64,000 bases of DNA from Sphingomonas sp. Leaf9 (GCF_001421355.1 NZ_LMKC01000001.1:434001-498000), one strand, 5' to 3'; numbered from the stretch's first letter, positions 36,939-46,155 are shown. The notes: generated from the letters alone by a model not told the origin. Numbers and translations: made by a program.

Positions 36939-38783
36939 TTACGCTGCGGCCTTGGCCCGGCTCGCCTTCTTCCGCTCATGCGGGTCCAGATGGCGCTTGC
37001 GCAGACGGATGTTCTTCGGCGTCACCTCGACCATCTCGTCGTCGTCGATATAGGCAATCGCCTGTTCCAGCGTCATCTTCTTCGGCGGGGTCAGGCGGAT
37101 CGCGTCGTCCTTGCCGCCCGATGCGCGGAAGTTCGTCAGCTGCTTCGCCTTCATCGGATTGACCTCGAGGTCATCCGTCTTGGCGTTCTCGCCGATGATC
37201 ATGCCTTCGTACAGCGCTTCGCCGTGGCCGACGAACAGGATGCCGCGCTCTTCGAGCGGACCCAGTGCATAGCCCTGCGCTTCGCCAGCGCCGTTCGAGA
37301 TCAGCACGCCGTTCTTGCGGCCTTCGATCTGGCCCTTGTGCGGGCCATACTTCTCGAACAGCCGGTTCATGATGCCGGTACCGCGCGTGTCCGACAGGAA
37401 CTCGCCGTGATAGCCGATCATGCCACGCGACGGTGCCGAGAAGGTGATGCGCGTCTTGCCGCCACCCGACGGGCGCATGTCGGTCATCTCGGCCTTGCGC
37501 AGGTTCATCTTCTCGACGACCGTGCCCGAATATTCCTCGTCCACGTCGATGATGACGGTTTCGTACGGCTCGGTCTTCTTGCCGTCCTCGTCCTCGCCGA
37601 ACAGCACGCGCGGGCGGCTGATGCCCAGCTCGAACCCTTCGCGGCGCATCGTTTCGATCAGCACGCCCAGCTGCAATTCGCCGCGACCCGCGACTTCGTA
37701 GCTGTCGCGATCGGCCGCTTCGGTCACCTTCACGGCGACGTTCGATTCGGCTTCGCGGAACAGGCGGTCGCGGATCATGCGCGACGTGACCTTGGTGCCT
37801 TCACGGCCCGCCATCGGCGAATCGTTGACGGCGAAGCGCATCGACAGCGTCGGCGGATCGATCGGCTGCGCGTGCAGCGGCTCGGTGACCTGCGGGTCGC
37901 AGATCGTGTTCGACACGGTCGCGACGGTCAGGCCGGCCAGCGAGATGATGTCGCCTGCCTTGGCTTCGTCGACCGGCACGCGGTCGAGGCCGCGGAACGA
38001 CATGATCTTCGACGCGCGGCCGGTTTCGACGATGTTGCCGTCGTTATCCAGCGCGTGGATCGGCTGGTTCAGCTTCACCGTGCCCGAATTGACGCGGCCG
38101 GTCAGGATGCGGCCGAGGAAGTTGTCGCGGTCCAGCAGCGTGACGAGGAAGGTGAACGGAACGTCCTCCACTTCCACCTTGGGCGCCGGAACGTGGCTGA
38201 CGATCGTCTCGAACATCGGGATCAGCGTGCCTTCGCGCGCGTCCATGTCGGTCGAGGCATAGCCGTTGCGACCCGACGCATAGAGCACCGGGAAATCGAG
38301 CTGTTCGTCGTTGGCGTCCAGCGACACGAACAGGTCGAACACTTCGTCCAGCACTTCCTGGATACGCGCGTCGCTGCGGTCGACCTTGTTGACCACGACG
38401 ATCGGCTTCAGGCCCAGCGCCAGCGCCTTGCCGGTCACGAACTTCGTCTGCGGCATCGCGCCTTCCGACGAATCGACCAGCAGGACGACGCCGTCGACCA
38501 TCGACAGGATGCGCTCGACTTCGCCACCGAAATCGGCGTGGCCGGGGGTGTCGACGATGTTGATGCGGATCGATTCATCGCTGCCCGGCGGGGTCCAGTC
38601 GACCGAGGTCGGCTTGGCGAGAATGGTGATCCCGCGCTCCTTTTCGAGGTCGTTCGAATCCATCGCGCGCTCTTCGACGCGCTGGTTGTCGCGGAACGTG
38701 CCGGACTGACGGAACAACTGATCGACGAGCGTGGTTTTGCCGTGATCGACGTGGGCGATGATCGCCACGTTGCGAAGGCTCAT
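36939..38783 (-). CDS. typA: Ribosome-associated translational GTPase TypA/BipA
   Basis: A 614-residue elongation-factor-like GTPase that helps 50S assembly and stress adaptation. G1 AHVDHGKTTLVDQL at about 10-23, G2 region RGITI, G3 DTPGHADFGGEVE, G4 NKVDRSDAR; C-terminal RPSGGGKTRITFSAPSRGMIGYHGEFLSDTRGTGIMN is TypA-specific. It ends in a basic tail (RKRHLDPHERKKASRAKAAA). CAGGAAA precedes the ATG. Single-gene unit, divergent from the TelA-like gene. Confidence 0.97.
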   Translation of the reverse strand: MSLRNVAIIAHVDHGKTTLVDQLFRQSGTFRDNQRVEERAMDSNDLEKERGITILAKPTSVDWTPPGSDESIRINIVDTPGHADFGGEVERILSMVDGVVLLVDSSEGAMPQTKFVTGKALALGLKPIVVVNKVDRSDARIQEVLDEVFDLFVSLDANDEQLDFPVLYASGRNGYASTDMDAREGTLIPMFETIVSHVPAPKVEVEDVPFTFLVTLLDRDNFLGRILTGRVNSGTVKLNQPIHALDNDGNIVETGRASKIMSFRGLDRVPVDEAKAGDIISLAGLTVATVSNTICDPQVTEPLHAQPIDPPTLSMRFAVNDSPMAGREGTKVTSRMIRDRLFREAESNVAVKVTEAADRDSYEVAGRGELQLGVLIETMRREGFELGISRPRVLFGEDEDGKKTEPYETVIIDVDEEYSGTVVEKMNLRKAEMTDMRPSGGGKTRITFSAPSRGMIGYHGEFLSDTRGTGIMNRLFEKYGPHKGQIEGRKNGVLISNGAGEAQGYALGPLEERGILFVGHGEALYEGMIIGENAKTDDLEVNPMKAKQLTNFRASGGKDDAIRLTPPKKMTLEQAIAYIDDDEMVEVTPKNIRLRKRHLDPHERKKASRAKAAA

Positions 38784-38990
38784 GGTATTTCCTGGATCAT
38801 GCGGGAGTGCAATTGGCCGCGCGCTTAGCGTATTTCCTTGGAAACCGGAAGTCCCCCGTTCGCTGCGCTGCGGCGAGCTGCACGGCCTGTCGGTGCCGCC
38901 GCCATTGCAACTGGGCCGTGTATTATCTACCTACCACAGTTGTATCGAGTGGCCTCCGCATGGCATCAAGCGGGCCCAAGTGGAGGATAT

Positions 38991-40181
38991 ATGGCGACGC
39001 AGACTGAAGAACCCGCTCTGGTGCTGACCCCGCCCGATCCGGTACCGACCGTCGCGCCGGCCAAGGCCGCCGGACTGGTGCCCGTCGACGATACCAAGCG
39101 CACCGAACTGCAGCGCCGCGTCGACGACTTCATCGACCAGCTGGTGGCGCAGGACGCCAATTCGCCCGAATTCGGCAAGCGGGTCGATGCGATCAGCAAC
39201 CTGGGCGCCCGTGAAATCCGCGAGGCCGCCGGCCAGTCGAACCGCTTCCTCGACCGTCCGGTCAAGGCGATGGACCAGGAATCGGGCGTCGGTGCCGACC
39301 TGGCCCAGCTGCGCCGCACGATCGAGGACCTCGATCCGGGCCGCCAGGGCAACCTGCTCGAACCGAAGAAGCTGTTCGGCATGATCCCGTTCGGCAACAA
39401 GGTGCGGGATTATTTCGACGGCTATAAATCCGCGCAGAGCCACATCGCCTCGATCCTGAAGCGACTCCAGTCCGGCAAGGACGAGCTGCTGATGGACAAT
39501 GCCGCCATCGACACCGAACGCGCGAACCTGTGGACCGCGATGGGTCGCCTCGAACAGATGATCTATCTGTCGAAGGAGATGGACCAGAAGCTGGAGGATC
39601 GTGCCAACGAACTCGACCACAGCGATCCGGCCAAGGCGAAGGCGATCCGCGAAACCGCGCTGTTCTACGTCCGCCAGCGCAGCCAGGACCTGCTGACCCA
39701 GATGGCGGTGACGGTGCAAGGCTATCTCGCGCTCGATCTGGTCAAGAAGAACAACGTCGAGCTGGTGAAGGGGGTCGACCGCGCCAGCACCACGACGGTC
39801 GGCGCGCTGCGCACGGCGGTGACGGTCGCGCAGGCGCTGACCAACCAGAAGCTGGTGCTCGAACAGATCACCGCGCTCAACACCACCACCGCCAACATCA
39901 TCGATTCGACCGGCAAGCTGCTGCGGTCGCAAACCGCGACGATCCATGAACAGGCCGCCGCCTCGACCATCCCGGTCGAGGTGCTGCAACGCGCGTTCCA
40001 GAATGTCTATGACACGATGGACGCGATCGACACCTTCAAGCTGAAGGCGCTGGATTCGATGAAGACAACCATCGGCACCCTGTCGAACGAGGTGGAGAAG
40101 TCGCGCGGCTACATCGCCCGTGCCGAAGGCGCGTCGCAAAATGCGCAGGGCGGCGAAACCTTCAAGCTGGAGGCGATGTAA
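38991..40181 (+). CDS. Toxic anion resistance protein, TelA family
   Basis: A 396-residue cytoplasmic, mostly helical protein of the TelA/KlaA family. Seen: the LQRRVDDFIDQLVAQDANSPEFGKRVDAISNLGAREI N-terminal pattern, PKKLFGMIPFGNKVRDYFDGYKSAQSHIASILKRLQSGKDEL, and GRLEQMIYLSKEMDQKLEDRANELD with a long helical C-terminal half. Named for tellurite resistance in plasmids; the chromosomal role is unclear and may concern the cell envelope. ATG at 38991 is preceded by GGAGG. Four bases separate it from the XpaC-like gene, a pairing also known from Bacillus (yaaN-xpaC). Confidence 0.92.
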   Translation: MATQTEEPALVLTPPDPVPTVAPAKAAGLVPVDDTKRTELQRRVDDFIDQLVAQDANSPEFGKRVDAISNLGAREIREAAGQSNRFLDRPVKAMDQESGVGADLAQLRRTIEDLDPGRQGNLLEPKKLFGMIPFGNKVRDYFDGYKSAQSHIASILKRLQSGKDELLMDNAAIDTERANLWTAMGRLEQMIYLSKEMDQKLEDRANELDHSDPAKAKAIRETALFYVRQRSQDLLTQMAVTVQGYLALDLVKKNNVELVKGVDRASTTTVGALRTAVTVAQALTNQKLVLEQITALNTTTANIIDSTGKLLRSQTATIHEQAAASTIPVEVLQRAFQNVYDTMDAIDTFKLKALDSMKTTIGTLSNEVEKSRGYIARAEGASQNAQGGETFKLEAM

Positions 40182-40185
40182 GCCG

Positions 40186-40884
40186 ATGTCGCGCAGCGAC
40201 GAGGTTCTCGAACGCGCCAACCTGACGCTGGAGCGCGCCCGCGAACGCCATGGGCAGGTCGCCCCGCGCGCGCGGCGTCGGCGCGAGGCGGAGGTGCTGC
40301 GGCGTCTCGGCCGCATCGCCGCCGCCGATGGCGCGATCCTGCTGGCGGCGTTGGTGTTCGGCTGGTTCGTGCCGCTGGGGTTGGGCGGCGCGATGCTGGT
40401 CATGGCGCTGCTGATCGCCGCCACCGCGCTGTTCGCGCTGATGCCGGTCACGCGCGAGGTCGCGGTCGAAACGCTGGTGCAGGTCCCGATCAAGTCGCTC
40501 CCTGCGCAGACCGAACGCTGGCTCGCGACCCAGCGCCCCGCCCTGCCCGCGCCCGCGATCACGCTGGCCGACGCGATCGGGATCAAGCTCGACACGCTCT
40601 CGGCGCAGCTTGCCACCCTCCCCGACGACGAACCGGCGGCGGCCGAAGTCCGCAAGCTGGTCGGCGAACAGCTCCCCGAACTGGTCCGCGGCTACCAGCG
40701 CGTCCCCGAACCGCTGCGCCGCGTCGAACGCAACGGCCGCACCCCCGACCAGCAGCTGGTCGACGGGCTGAAGATCATCGACACCGAAATCGCGGCGATG
40801 ACCCAGCAACTGGCGCAGGGCGACCTCGACAGCCTGGCGACACGCGAACGGTTCCTGCAGATCAAGTATCAGGGCGAGGAATAG
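40186..40884 (+). CDS. XpaC-like membrane protein (5-bromo-4-chloroindolyl phosphate hydrolysis family)
   Basis: A 232-residue protein with a basic, helical N-terminus, two membrane segments at about 48-64 and 66-86 (GAILLAALVFGWFVP, GGAMLVMALLIAATALFAL) and a long cytoplasmic helical C-terminus ending RERFLQIKY. Layout and the neighbouring TelA gene match the XpaC family. The enzymatic name comes from a phenotype; no phosphatase motif is visible. It starts four bases after the telA-like stop, so the two are co-translated. Confidence 0.8.
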   Translation: MSRSDEVLERANLTLERARERHGQVAPRARRRREAEVLRRLGRIAAADGAILLAALVFGWFVPLGLGGAMLVMALLIAATALFALMPVTREVAVETLVQVPIKSLPAQTERWLATQRPALPAPAITLADAIGIKLDTLSAQLATLPDDEPAAAEVRKLVGEQLPELVRGYQRVPEPLRRVERNGRTPDQQLVDGLKIIDTEIAAMTQQLAQGDLDSLATRERFLQIKYQGEE

Positions 40885-40903
40885 GGGCCGTCTACCTTGC
40901 CGG

Positions 40904-41320
40904 TCAGGGCACGCCGGGGAAGGCGATCGGTTCGGTGGAGATATAGCTGATCCGCGCCCCTTCGGCGGTCGGGAGCCGCCGAAACACCCGGGCCTTTGAA
41001 TCAAAGGCGATCGACAGCTCGCCCGGCCGACGCCAGACGACGCCGATCGCCATGTTCGGAAACTCCATCGCCCGCGCGAGGCCGTGATCGTCATCGGCGA
41101 CGAACACCTCGACCGCCGCGTCGGGCGACCTGCTCGCCCGGCCGACCCGCACCACCGTCGCCTTTCCGGTCGTCGCCCCGCAATCGCGTTCCTCGACCAC
41201 GGCATAGCGGTCGCTGCCCGGATCATACGCCTTGTGGATCAGTCCCGACGCGCAGTCATTTGCCAAACTACAGCCGGCCACGCCCAGCGCGCATGACAGG
41301 GAAAGGGCGATGCGAAGCAT
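40904..41320 (-). CDS. Hypothetical lipoprotein
   Basis: A 138-residue protein with a lipoprotein signal (LSCALGVAGCSLAN, lipidated C17). The mature domain has DCASGLIHKAYDPGSDRYAVVEERDCGATTGKATVVRVGRA and EVFVADDDHG, resembling small secreted domains of unknown function found widely in proteobacteria. The two cysteines C22 and C46 may pair. The ATG at 41320 was chosen over an upstream one because it gives a proper signal sequence. Convergent with the XpaC-like gene. Confidence 0.75.
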   Translation of the reverse strand: MLRIALSLSCALGVAGCSLANDCASGLIHKAYDPGSDRYAVVEERDCGATTGKATVVRVGRASRSPDAAVEVFVADDDHGLARAMEFPNMAIGVVWRRPGELSIAFDSKARVFRRLPTAEGARISYISTEPIAFPGVP

Positions 41321-41430
41321 TCGACGATCTTGGCGCGTGACAGGACATCCGGGCAAGACGCCGGATCGCCTCCCTCCCAACCCGCCGTTCTTCATTCCCG
41401 CCCCGGAAGGCTTCCGCGAAAATCACTCCT

Positions 41431-41522
41431 CGTACCCCGGCGAAGGCCGGGGCCCAGTTGGGGGGACATCGGTAAAGTACGGAAATGCCTCCCCAACTGG
41501 ACCGCGGCCTTCGCCGGGGTAC
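41431..41522. repeat. Dispersed palindromic repeat, family C/D (long form)
   Basis: Arms 41431-41463 and 41490-41522 pair over about 30 positions: CGTACCCCGGCGAAGGCCGG with CGGCCTTCGCCGGGGTACG, and CCAGTTGGGG with CCCCAACTGG. The centre is AT-richer (GACATCGGTAAAGTACGG). No coding capacity. Its core equals the short element at 29312-29347. Confidence 0.8.
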
Positions 41523-41749
41523 GGGAGTTTTCGGGTAATCGGGCGATCTTCCCAGAGGTCCGGCCTGCGCAGGAAGGTTGCCCTCCAACGAAAGCGTTTT
41601 CCTACAAAGCAGCCGACGCCTACCCTCCGCACAGCTCTTTCTCACCGTCGATCCACCGCATCCCGCCAGCTGCGAATGCTGCGCAAGAGCACGCGCTGCA
41701 CAAAAGCGCCACTAGTGTGAACTTCGTGAACTTTGACCCGAAATCCGCG
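41523..41749. other. Gene-free stretch after repeat D
   Basis: About 230 bases between the palindromic repeat and the tonB stop. I see no open reading frame with coding character, no tRNA-like fold and no clear terminator. It is slightly less GC-rich than the surroundings. Confidence 0.5.
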
Positions 41750-42490
41750 CTAATAGCGGTCGCGTTCCACATCCCAATAATGCCGCTGGACCATCACCGA
41801 CGGCACCGGCCGCCCCCGTCCATCCAACGAGGGCCGGAAGCGGAAGGCGCGCTCCACCTGCCGGCAGGTCGCGGCATCGATCGCGCGGTTGCCGCTGGAG
41901 CGCATGATCTGGCACTCGCTCGCCCGCCCGTTGGTCTCGACGATATAGCGCACCTCGACCGATCCTTCGAAGCCGTTCTCCTCCAGCTCCGGCGGCAACC
42001 GCGCACCCTGCAACGACCCGCCGATTTGCTCGGGCGGCGTGTCGCCCCCGCCGCTGCCGTCGCCATCGCCCTCGCCGCCGCTGCCCAGCCCGTCGCCGAC
42101 GCCGCCGGCACCGGTTCCCGGCCCGACCCGATCGGTCGCGCCCGACGACGCGTCATTGCCCGGCCCCGCGACCGGGGCGGTGACGACCGGCGGCGGCACC
42201 GGCAGCGGCACGACCGGCGGCGTCGCAACGATCTCGGTCGCCTTGGACCGGATATTGGGCGGCGCGGCGCGCCCCTCGGGCCGCCCCTGCCGCACGACCT
42301 GCGGCACCGGCGGCGGGGGTGGCGGATCGGGCGGTGGCGGCACGATGTCGAACGTCGCCAGCGTGCTCTGCGCCGTCCGCGCCACATCCACCCCCAGCCC
42401 GACGATCAACGCCCAGCCCAGCAGCACATGCAACGCGACGGTCACCACCATCGCGCCGATACGGCTCCGGTCGGGCAGGGTCGTCGTCAT
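41750..42490 (-). CDS. TonB-family energy transducer
   Basis: A 246-residue TonB-like protein. N-terminal membrane anchor at about 8-34 (IGAMVVTVALHVLLGWALIVGL), a proline-rich spacer (IVPPPPDPPPPPPVPQVV, then PVVPLPVPPPVV), a Gly/Asp-rich linker (GTGAGGVGDGLGSGGEGDGDGSGGGD), and a C-terminal TonB domain (ELEENGFEGSVEVRYIVETNGRASECQIMRSSGN...FRFRPSLDGRGRPV). It probably couples the proton motive force to outer-membrane receptors. No exbB or exbD is adjacent. Start is ATG at 42490 or 42496. Confidence 0.88.
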   Translation of the reverse strand: MTTTLPDRSRIGAMVVTVALHVLLGWALIVGLGVDVARTAQSTLATFDIVPPPPDPPPPPPVPQVVRQGRPEGRAAPPNIRSKATEIVATPPVVPLPVPPPVVTAPVAGPGNDASSGATDRVGPGTGAGGVGDGLGSGGEGDGDGSGGGDTPPEQIGGSLQGARLPPELEENGFEGSVEVRYIVETNGRASECQIMRSSGNRAIDAATCRQVERAFRFRPSLDGRGRPVPSVMVQRHYWDVERDRY

Positions 42491-42535
42491 CGCCATCACT
42501 TGCCACAACGCCGATGAATGGCGGGTGATCCGGTG

Positions 42536-43075
42536 TCAGCCGATCGATTTCCAATCCCGCACATAGCGCTCGACGAAATCGGTAAAGCTATCCGCTACCA
42601 CGACAATCCTGTCGCTGACCCGAACGACCTGGCCATAGGTCGGCCCCGGCTCGCACGAGATCGCCCAGGCATGGCACCACATCAGGAGATCCGCGAACAG
42701 CAGATGCCGTGCTCCGTCGCCGGGCAGCTCAGGCGCAGGACCGCATCCCTCTTCCTCCGGCAGGTTGCGGATACGTTCCAAAGGCCACCATGTACCCATT
42801 TCATGATCCAGACCGCCCTCGGTGATCGGGCAACCGTGCAGGAGATAGGCATGGAAGTCGGCGGGTAACGTCACGTCGTACCGTGCTGCCATCGCCGCCA
42901 CGGCATCCGGCGAATTGCTTCCGGTCCTCACGTCGCTGCCGGTCGCCTGCCACCACAGGCCGATCAACAGCCGGGCACGATCAGGGCCATCGCCAACCTG
43001 CTGAAGAACGGACAAATCCGGCTTGGGGATCGGTGTGACGGCGCGCTGAAAGACATTCAGCAACCGTCGCAGCAT
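42536..43075 (-). CDS. SMI1/KNR4 (SUKH) family protein
   Basis: A 179-residue protein. The central part (YDVTLPADFHAYLLHGCPITEGGLDHEMGTWWPLERIRNLPEE) fits the SUKH fold: the LPxDxxxYL helix, then the W-x-L-E strand, with FADLLMWCHAWAISCEP later. SUKH proteins are often immunity proteins to nuclease toxins, but many are housekeeping or orphan. No toxin gene is adjacent. The ATG overlaps the stop of the upstream phosphatase gene (TGATG), placing it at the end of the ubiA-pmbA unit. Confidence 0.72.
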   Translation of the reverse strand: MLRRLLNVFQRAVTPIPKPDLSVLQQVGDGPDRARLLIGLWWQATGSDVRTGSNSPDAVAAMAARYDVTLPADFHAYLLHGCPITEGGLDHEMGTWWPLERIRNLPEEEGCGPAPELPGDGARHLLFADLLMWCHAWAISCEPGPTYGQVVRVSDRIVVVADSFTDFVERYVRDWKSIG

Positions 43076-43860
43076 CACCTTTTCCCCAACGCCACGATCG
43101 CCCGTTCGCGCAGCCGTTCGACCGCCGCGCCGTGGATGCCCGGCGCGGCCGCCATCACGCCGAAAAACTGCGGGCGTGGCTGGTTGAAGCGGAGCTTGCG
43201 CCCGATCGCGTCGGTGACGGTCGCCCCCGCCTCCCGCGCGATCAGGATGCTAGCCGCCACATCCCATTCATTGCCCCAGCGCAGCGTGGCGAGAAAATCC
43301 GCCTCCCCGCTCGCCACCATCGCCATGCGCAGCGCGATCGAATTGGGCTTGGCCACCATCAACAGGTCGCGATCCGCCTTGGGCAGGGCGTCGACGGGCG
43401 TGCGGCTGCCGGCGAAGTCGACGCGCGGGCTAACCGCCAGCCGCTCGCCGTTCATCCGCGCGCCCTGCCCCGCCGCGGCCGTCCAGCGCTGCCGCCGCAC
43501 CGGCGCGTCGAGCACGCCCAGCACCGGCTGGCAATCCTCGATCAGCGCAACCGACACCGCCCATCCGTCGCGCCCGCGAATATAGTCGCGCGTGCCGTCG
43601 ATCGGGTCGACGATCCACACCTGCCGCCGCGCCAGCCGGATCGCGTCGTCGGCCGTCTCCTCCGACAGCCAGCCGGCCTCGGGCAACAGCGCGCTCAGCC
43701 GTTCGCGCAGCAGCCGGTCGACGCTCAGGTCGATCTCGCACACCGGATTGCCCGGCGCCTTTTCCCATGTCTGGAAATCGCCCCGCCAGCTCGCCAGCGC
43801 CAGCGCGGCCGCCTCGCCGGCGATCGCCGTTACCTGGTCGAGCAGGCCCGCGTCAGCCAC
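43075..43860 (-). CDS. Inositol monophosphatase family protein (CysQ-like 3'(2'),5'-bisphosphate nucleotidase)
   Basis: A 261-residue metal-dependent phosphatase. Metal ligands are in WLSEETADD (E67/E68) and WIVDPIDGTRDYIRGRDGWAVSVAL (D85, D88), with the third site in GNEWDVAASILIAREAGATVTD. Sequence cannot decide between inositol monophosphate and PAP as substrate; the short WLSEE form resembles CysQ. The likely start is GTG at 43860, inside the last codons of pmbA. Confidence 0.87.
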   Translation of the reverse strand: MADAGLLDQVTAIAGEAAALALASWRGDFQTWEKAPGNPVCEIDLSVDRLLRERLSALLPEAGWLSEETADDAIRLARRQVWIVDPIDGTRDYIRGRDGWAVSVALIEDCQPVLGVLDAPVRRQRWTAAAGQGARMNGERLAVSPRVDFAGSRTPVDALPKADRDLLMVAKPNSIALRMAMVASGEADFLATLRWGNEWDVAASILIAREAGATVTDAIGRKLRFNQPRPQFFGVMAAAPGIHGAAVERLRERAIVALGKR

Positions 43861-45241
43861 CCGCCACCGTCATGCCATCGACCCGGATGGTCGGCACGTT
43901 GACCCCCTGCCGATGCTCCAGATCGCCCGCCGCGCGCATCGACAGCAGCATCGGGCGCAAATTGCCGGCAATGGTGATGCCCGACACCGGCCGCGTAATC
44001 TCGCCGCGTTCGATCAGGAAGCCCGACGCCCCCCGGCTGTAATCGCCGGTGACGCCGTTCACCCCCTGCCCGATCAACTCGGTCAGCAGCACACCGCGCT
44101 CGATATCCTCGATCAGCGCCGCGACGCTCCCCGCGCCACCGGCCAAGTGGACGTTGCCGGTCGTCACCCCCGGCGGCCCACTCAACCCGCGTGAGGCATG
44201 GCCGGTCGGCTCCAGCCCCAGCTGCCGCGCCGATGCGCTGTCGAGCAGCCACGTCTGCAACACGCCGCGTTCGACCAGCGCCATCGGCGACACCGCCAGC
44301 CCCTCGCCATCGAACGGCCGCGCGCGCAGGCCATGCGGGCGATGCGGATCGTCGATGATCGACAGCCCCTCGGGCAGGATCGCATGGCCCAGATGCTCGC
44401 GCAGAAAACTGGTGCCGCGCGCGATCGACGGGCCGGAAATCGCGCCCAGCACATGGCCGACCAGGCTGCCGCCGACCCGCGGATCGAACACCACCGGCAT
44501 CGCCCCGCCATCGATCTTCACCGGGTTCAGCCGCGCCACGGCGCGTTCGCCGGCGCGCCGCCCGACGATTTCAGGCGCCTCCAGCATCGTGCGGTGCCGC
44601 GCCGAATGATGGGCATGGTCGCGCTGCATCGCCGCGCCCTCGCCCGCCAGCACGCTCGCGGAAATGCCATGGCTGGTGACGGCATAGCCCTGCGCAAAGC
44701 CATGGCTGGTCGCCAGCGCGACAACCGCGCGGCTGTAGCCGGCCGATCCGCCTTCGGAATTGCTGACGCCCGTGACGCTCCGCGCGGCATCCTCGACCGC
44801 CAGCGCGGCCTCGCGCAGCAGTTGCGGCGCGACCTCGCCCCCGTCGTCCAGATCGAGCAGCGGCGGCGCGCCGTGCAGCAACCGTTCGGCAGGTGCCAGC
44901 CCCGCCCAGCGATCTTCGGGCGCGGCGCGCGCCATCGCCACCACCCGTTCGGCAAGCGCGGCGAGGCCATCGTCGGACAGGTCGGAGGTGGAGACGCTTG
45001 CCGATCGATGCCCGACGAACACCCGCAGGCCCAGCTCCGCCCCTTCCGACCGGCCGACATCCTCCAACTGCCCCAGCCGCACCGACACCGACAGCGCGGT
45101 ATCGGCGACCAGGATCGCATCGGCGGAATCGGCGCCATGGCCAAGGGCGCGGGCGATAGCGGATTGGGCGCGGTCGGTGGCGGTCTGGGGATCGAGCATG
45201 GGGGCGAGATGGGAAGCCGGGGCGCTCACGGCAACGCTCAT
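43853..45241 (-). CDS. pmbA: Metalloprotease modulator TldE/PmbA
   Basis: A 462-residue subunit of the TldD-TldE protease complex, which degrades or matures peptides. It lacks the HExxxH zinc site found in TldD, as expected of the E subunit. Seen: SVRLGQLEDVGRSEGAELGLRVFVGHRSASVSTSDLS near the N-terminus and the C-terminal GVNGVTGDYSRGASGFLIERGEITRPVSGITIAGNL signature. Its ATG overlaps the ubiA stop (ATGA). TldD is not in the window. Confidence 0.94.
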   Translation of the reverse strand: MSVAVSAPASHLAPMLDPQTATDRAQSAIARALGHGADSADAILVADTALSVSVRLGQLEDVGRSEGAELGLRVFVGHRSASVSTSDLSDDGLAALAERVVAMARAAPEDRWAGLAPAERLLHGAPPLLDLDDGGEVAPQLLREAALAVEDAARSVTGVSNSEGGSAGYSRAVVALATSHGFAQGYAVTSHGISASVLAGEGAAMQRDHAHHSARHRTMLEAPEIVGRRAGERAVARLNPVKIDGGAMPVVFDPRVGGSLVGHVLGAISGPSIARGTSFLREHLGHAILPEGLSIIDDPHRPHGLRARPFDGEGLAVSPMALVERGVLQTWLLDSASARQLGLEPTGHASRGLSGPPGVTTGNVHLAGGAGSVAALIEDIERGVLLTELIGQGVNGVTGDYSRGASGFLIERGEITRPVSGITIAGNLRPMLLSMRAAGDLEHRQGVNVPTIRVDGMTVAGG

Positions 45242-46155
45242 GCCGCCTGTCCCACGGTCAGCAGCCCCAGGACCAGCAGCAACCCGGCATCGCGGTTCGA
45301 CCGGAACCGCCGCAGCGTGTTTGCCCCGTCGTCGGGCTTGAGGGTCGCCACCTGCCACAGCAGGTGCAGCGCGGCGGGCAGCAGGGCGACCAGCGCCAGC
45401 GGCGTCGGGAACACCCGCCACACCGCACCGGCCCAGCAGGCAACGGCGATCACATAGAGCAGCGTCACGCCCGGCCGCACCCGCGCGCCCATCGCCCGCG
45501 CCGATGATCGCACGCCGACCATCGCATCATCCTCGATGTCCTGACACGCATAGATGGTGTCGTAGCCGATCACCCACGCGATCGACCCGGCGTACAGGAA
45601 CAGCAGCGGCGTCCAGTCGCCCACCGCCATCTGCGCCCAGGCGACCGGCGCGGCCCACGAAAACACCATGCCCAGCCACGCCTGTGGCCACCACGTAATC
45701 CGCTTCATGAACGGGTACGCCGCAACCAGCACCAAGCTGCCCAACGCGACGATAGCAGCGGTGAAGTTCAGCTGCAGCAGGACGACGAAACCGATCAGGC
45801 TGAGAACCACCAGCCAGACCCATGCCGCCTTTAGCGACACTGCCCCGCTCGCCAGCGGGCGGTTCGCGGTGCGCGCCACCTGCCGGTCGAGGTCGCGGTC
45901 GACGATGTCGTTATAGACGCAGCCCGCGCCGCGCATCGCGATGCTGCCGAGCAGGAACCACAGCAGCATGTCCCACCGCTCGGCCGCCCGGCCCGACAGC
46001 GCCATCGCCCACGCGCCGGGCCAATAGAGCAGCCACCACCCAATCGGCCGATCGAACCGCGCGAGCAGCGCGAACGGCCGGGCGGCGGCGGGCAGGATCG
46101 CGATCAGCCCGCGATATTCGGTATCGGCAACGTGCGAAGAGGCTGGGAACGACAT
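45238..46155 (-). CDS. ubiA: 4-hydroxybenzoate polyprenyltransferase UbiA
   Basis: A membrane prenyltransferase attaching the polyprenyl tail to 4-hydroxybenzoate in ubiquinone synthesis. The protein is 305 residues with about eight membrane segments. The first Asp-rich motif is CVYNDIVDRDLDRQVARTANRPLASG (D83, D86, D90); the second is YDTIYACQDIEDDAMVGVRSSA. ATG at 46155. First gene of the ubiA-pmbA-phosphatase-SUKH unit. Confidence 0.97.
   Translation of the reverse strand: MSFPASSHVADTEYRGLIAILPAAARPFALLARFDRPIGWWLLYWPGAWAMALSGRAAERWDMLLWFLLGSIAMRGAGCVYNDIVDRDLDRQVARTANRPLASGAVSLKAAWVWLVVLSLIGFVVLLQLNFTAAIVALGSLVLVAAYPFMKRITWWPQAWLGMVFSWAAPVAWAQMAVGDWTPLLFLYAGSIAWVIGYDTIYACQDIEDDAMVGVRSSARAMGARVRPGVTLLYVIAVACWAGAVWRVFPTPLALVALLPAALHLLWQVATLKPDDGANTLRRFRSNRDAGLLLVLGLLTVGQAA

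Noticed and set aside
38991..40884. TelA/XpaC pair as an anti-phage or toxin system
   Set aside because: No nuclease, toxin or defence-associated domain in either gene and no defence genes nearby.
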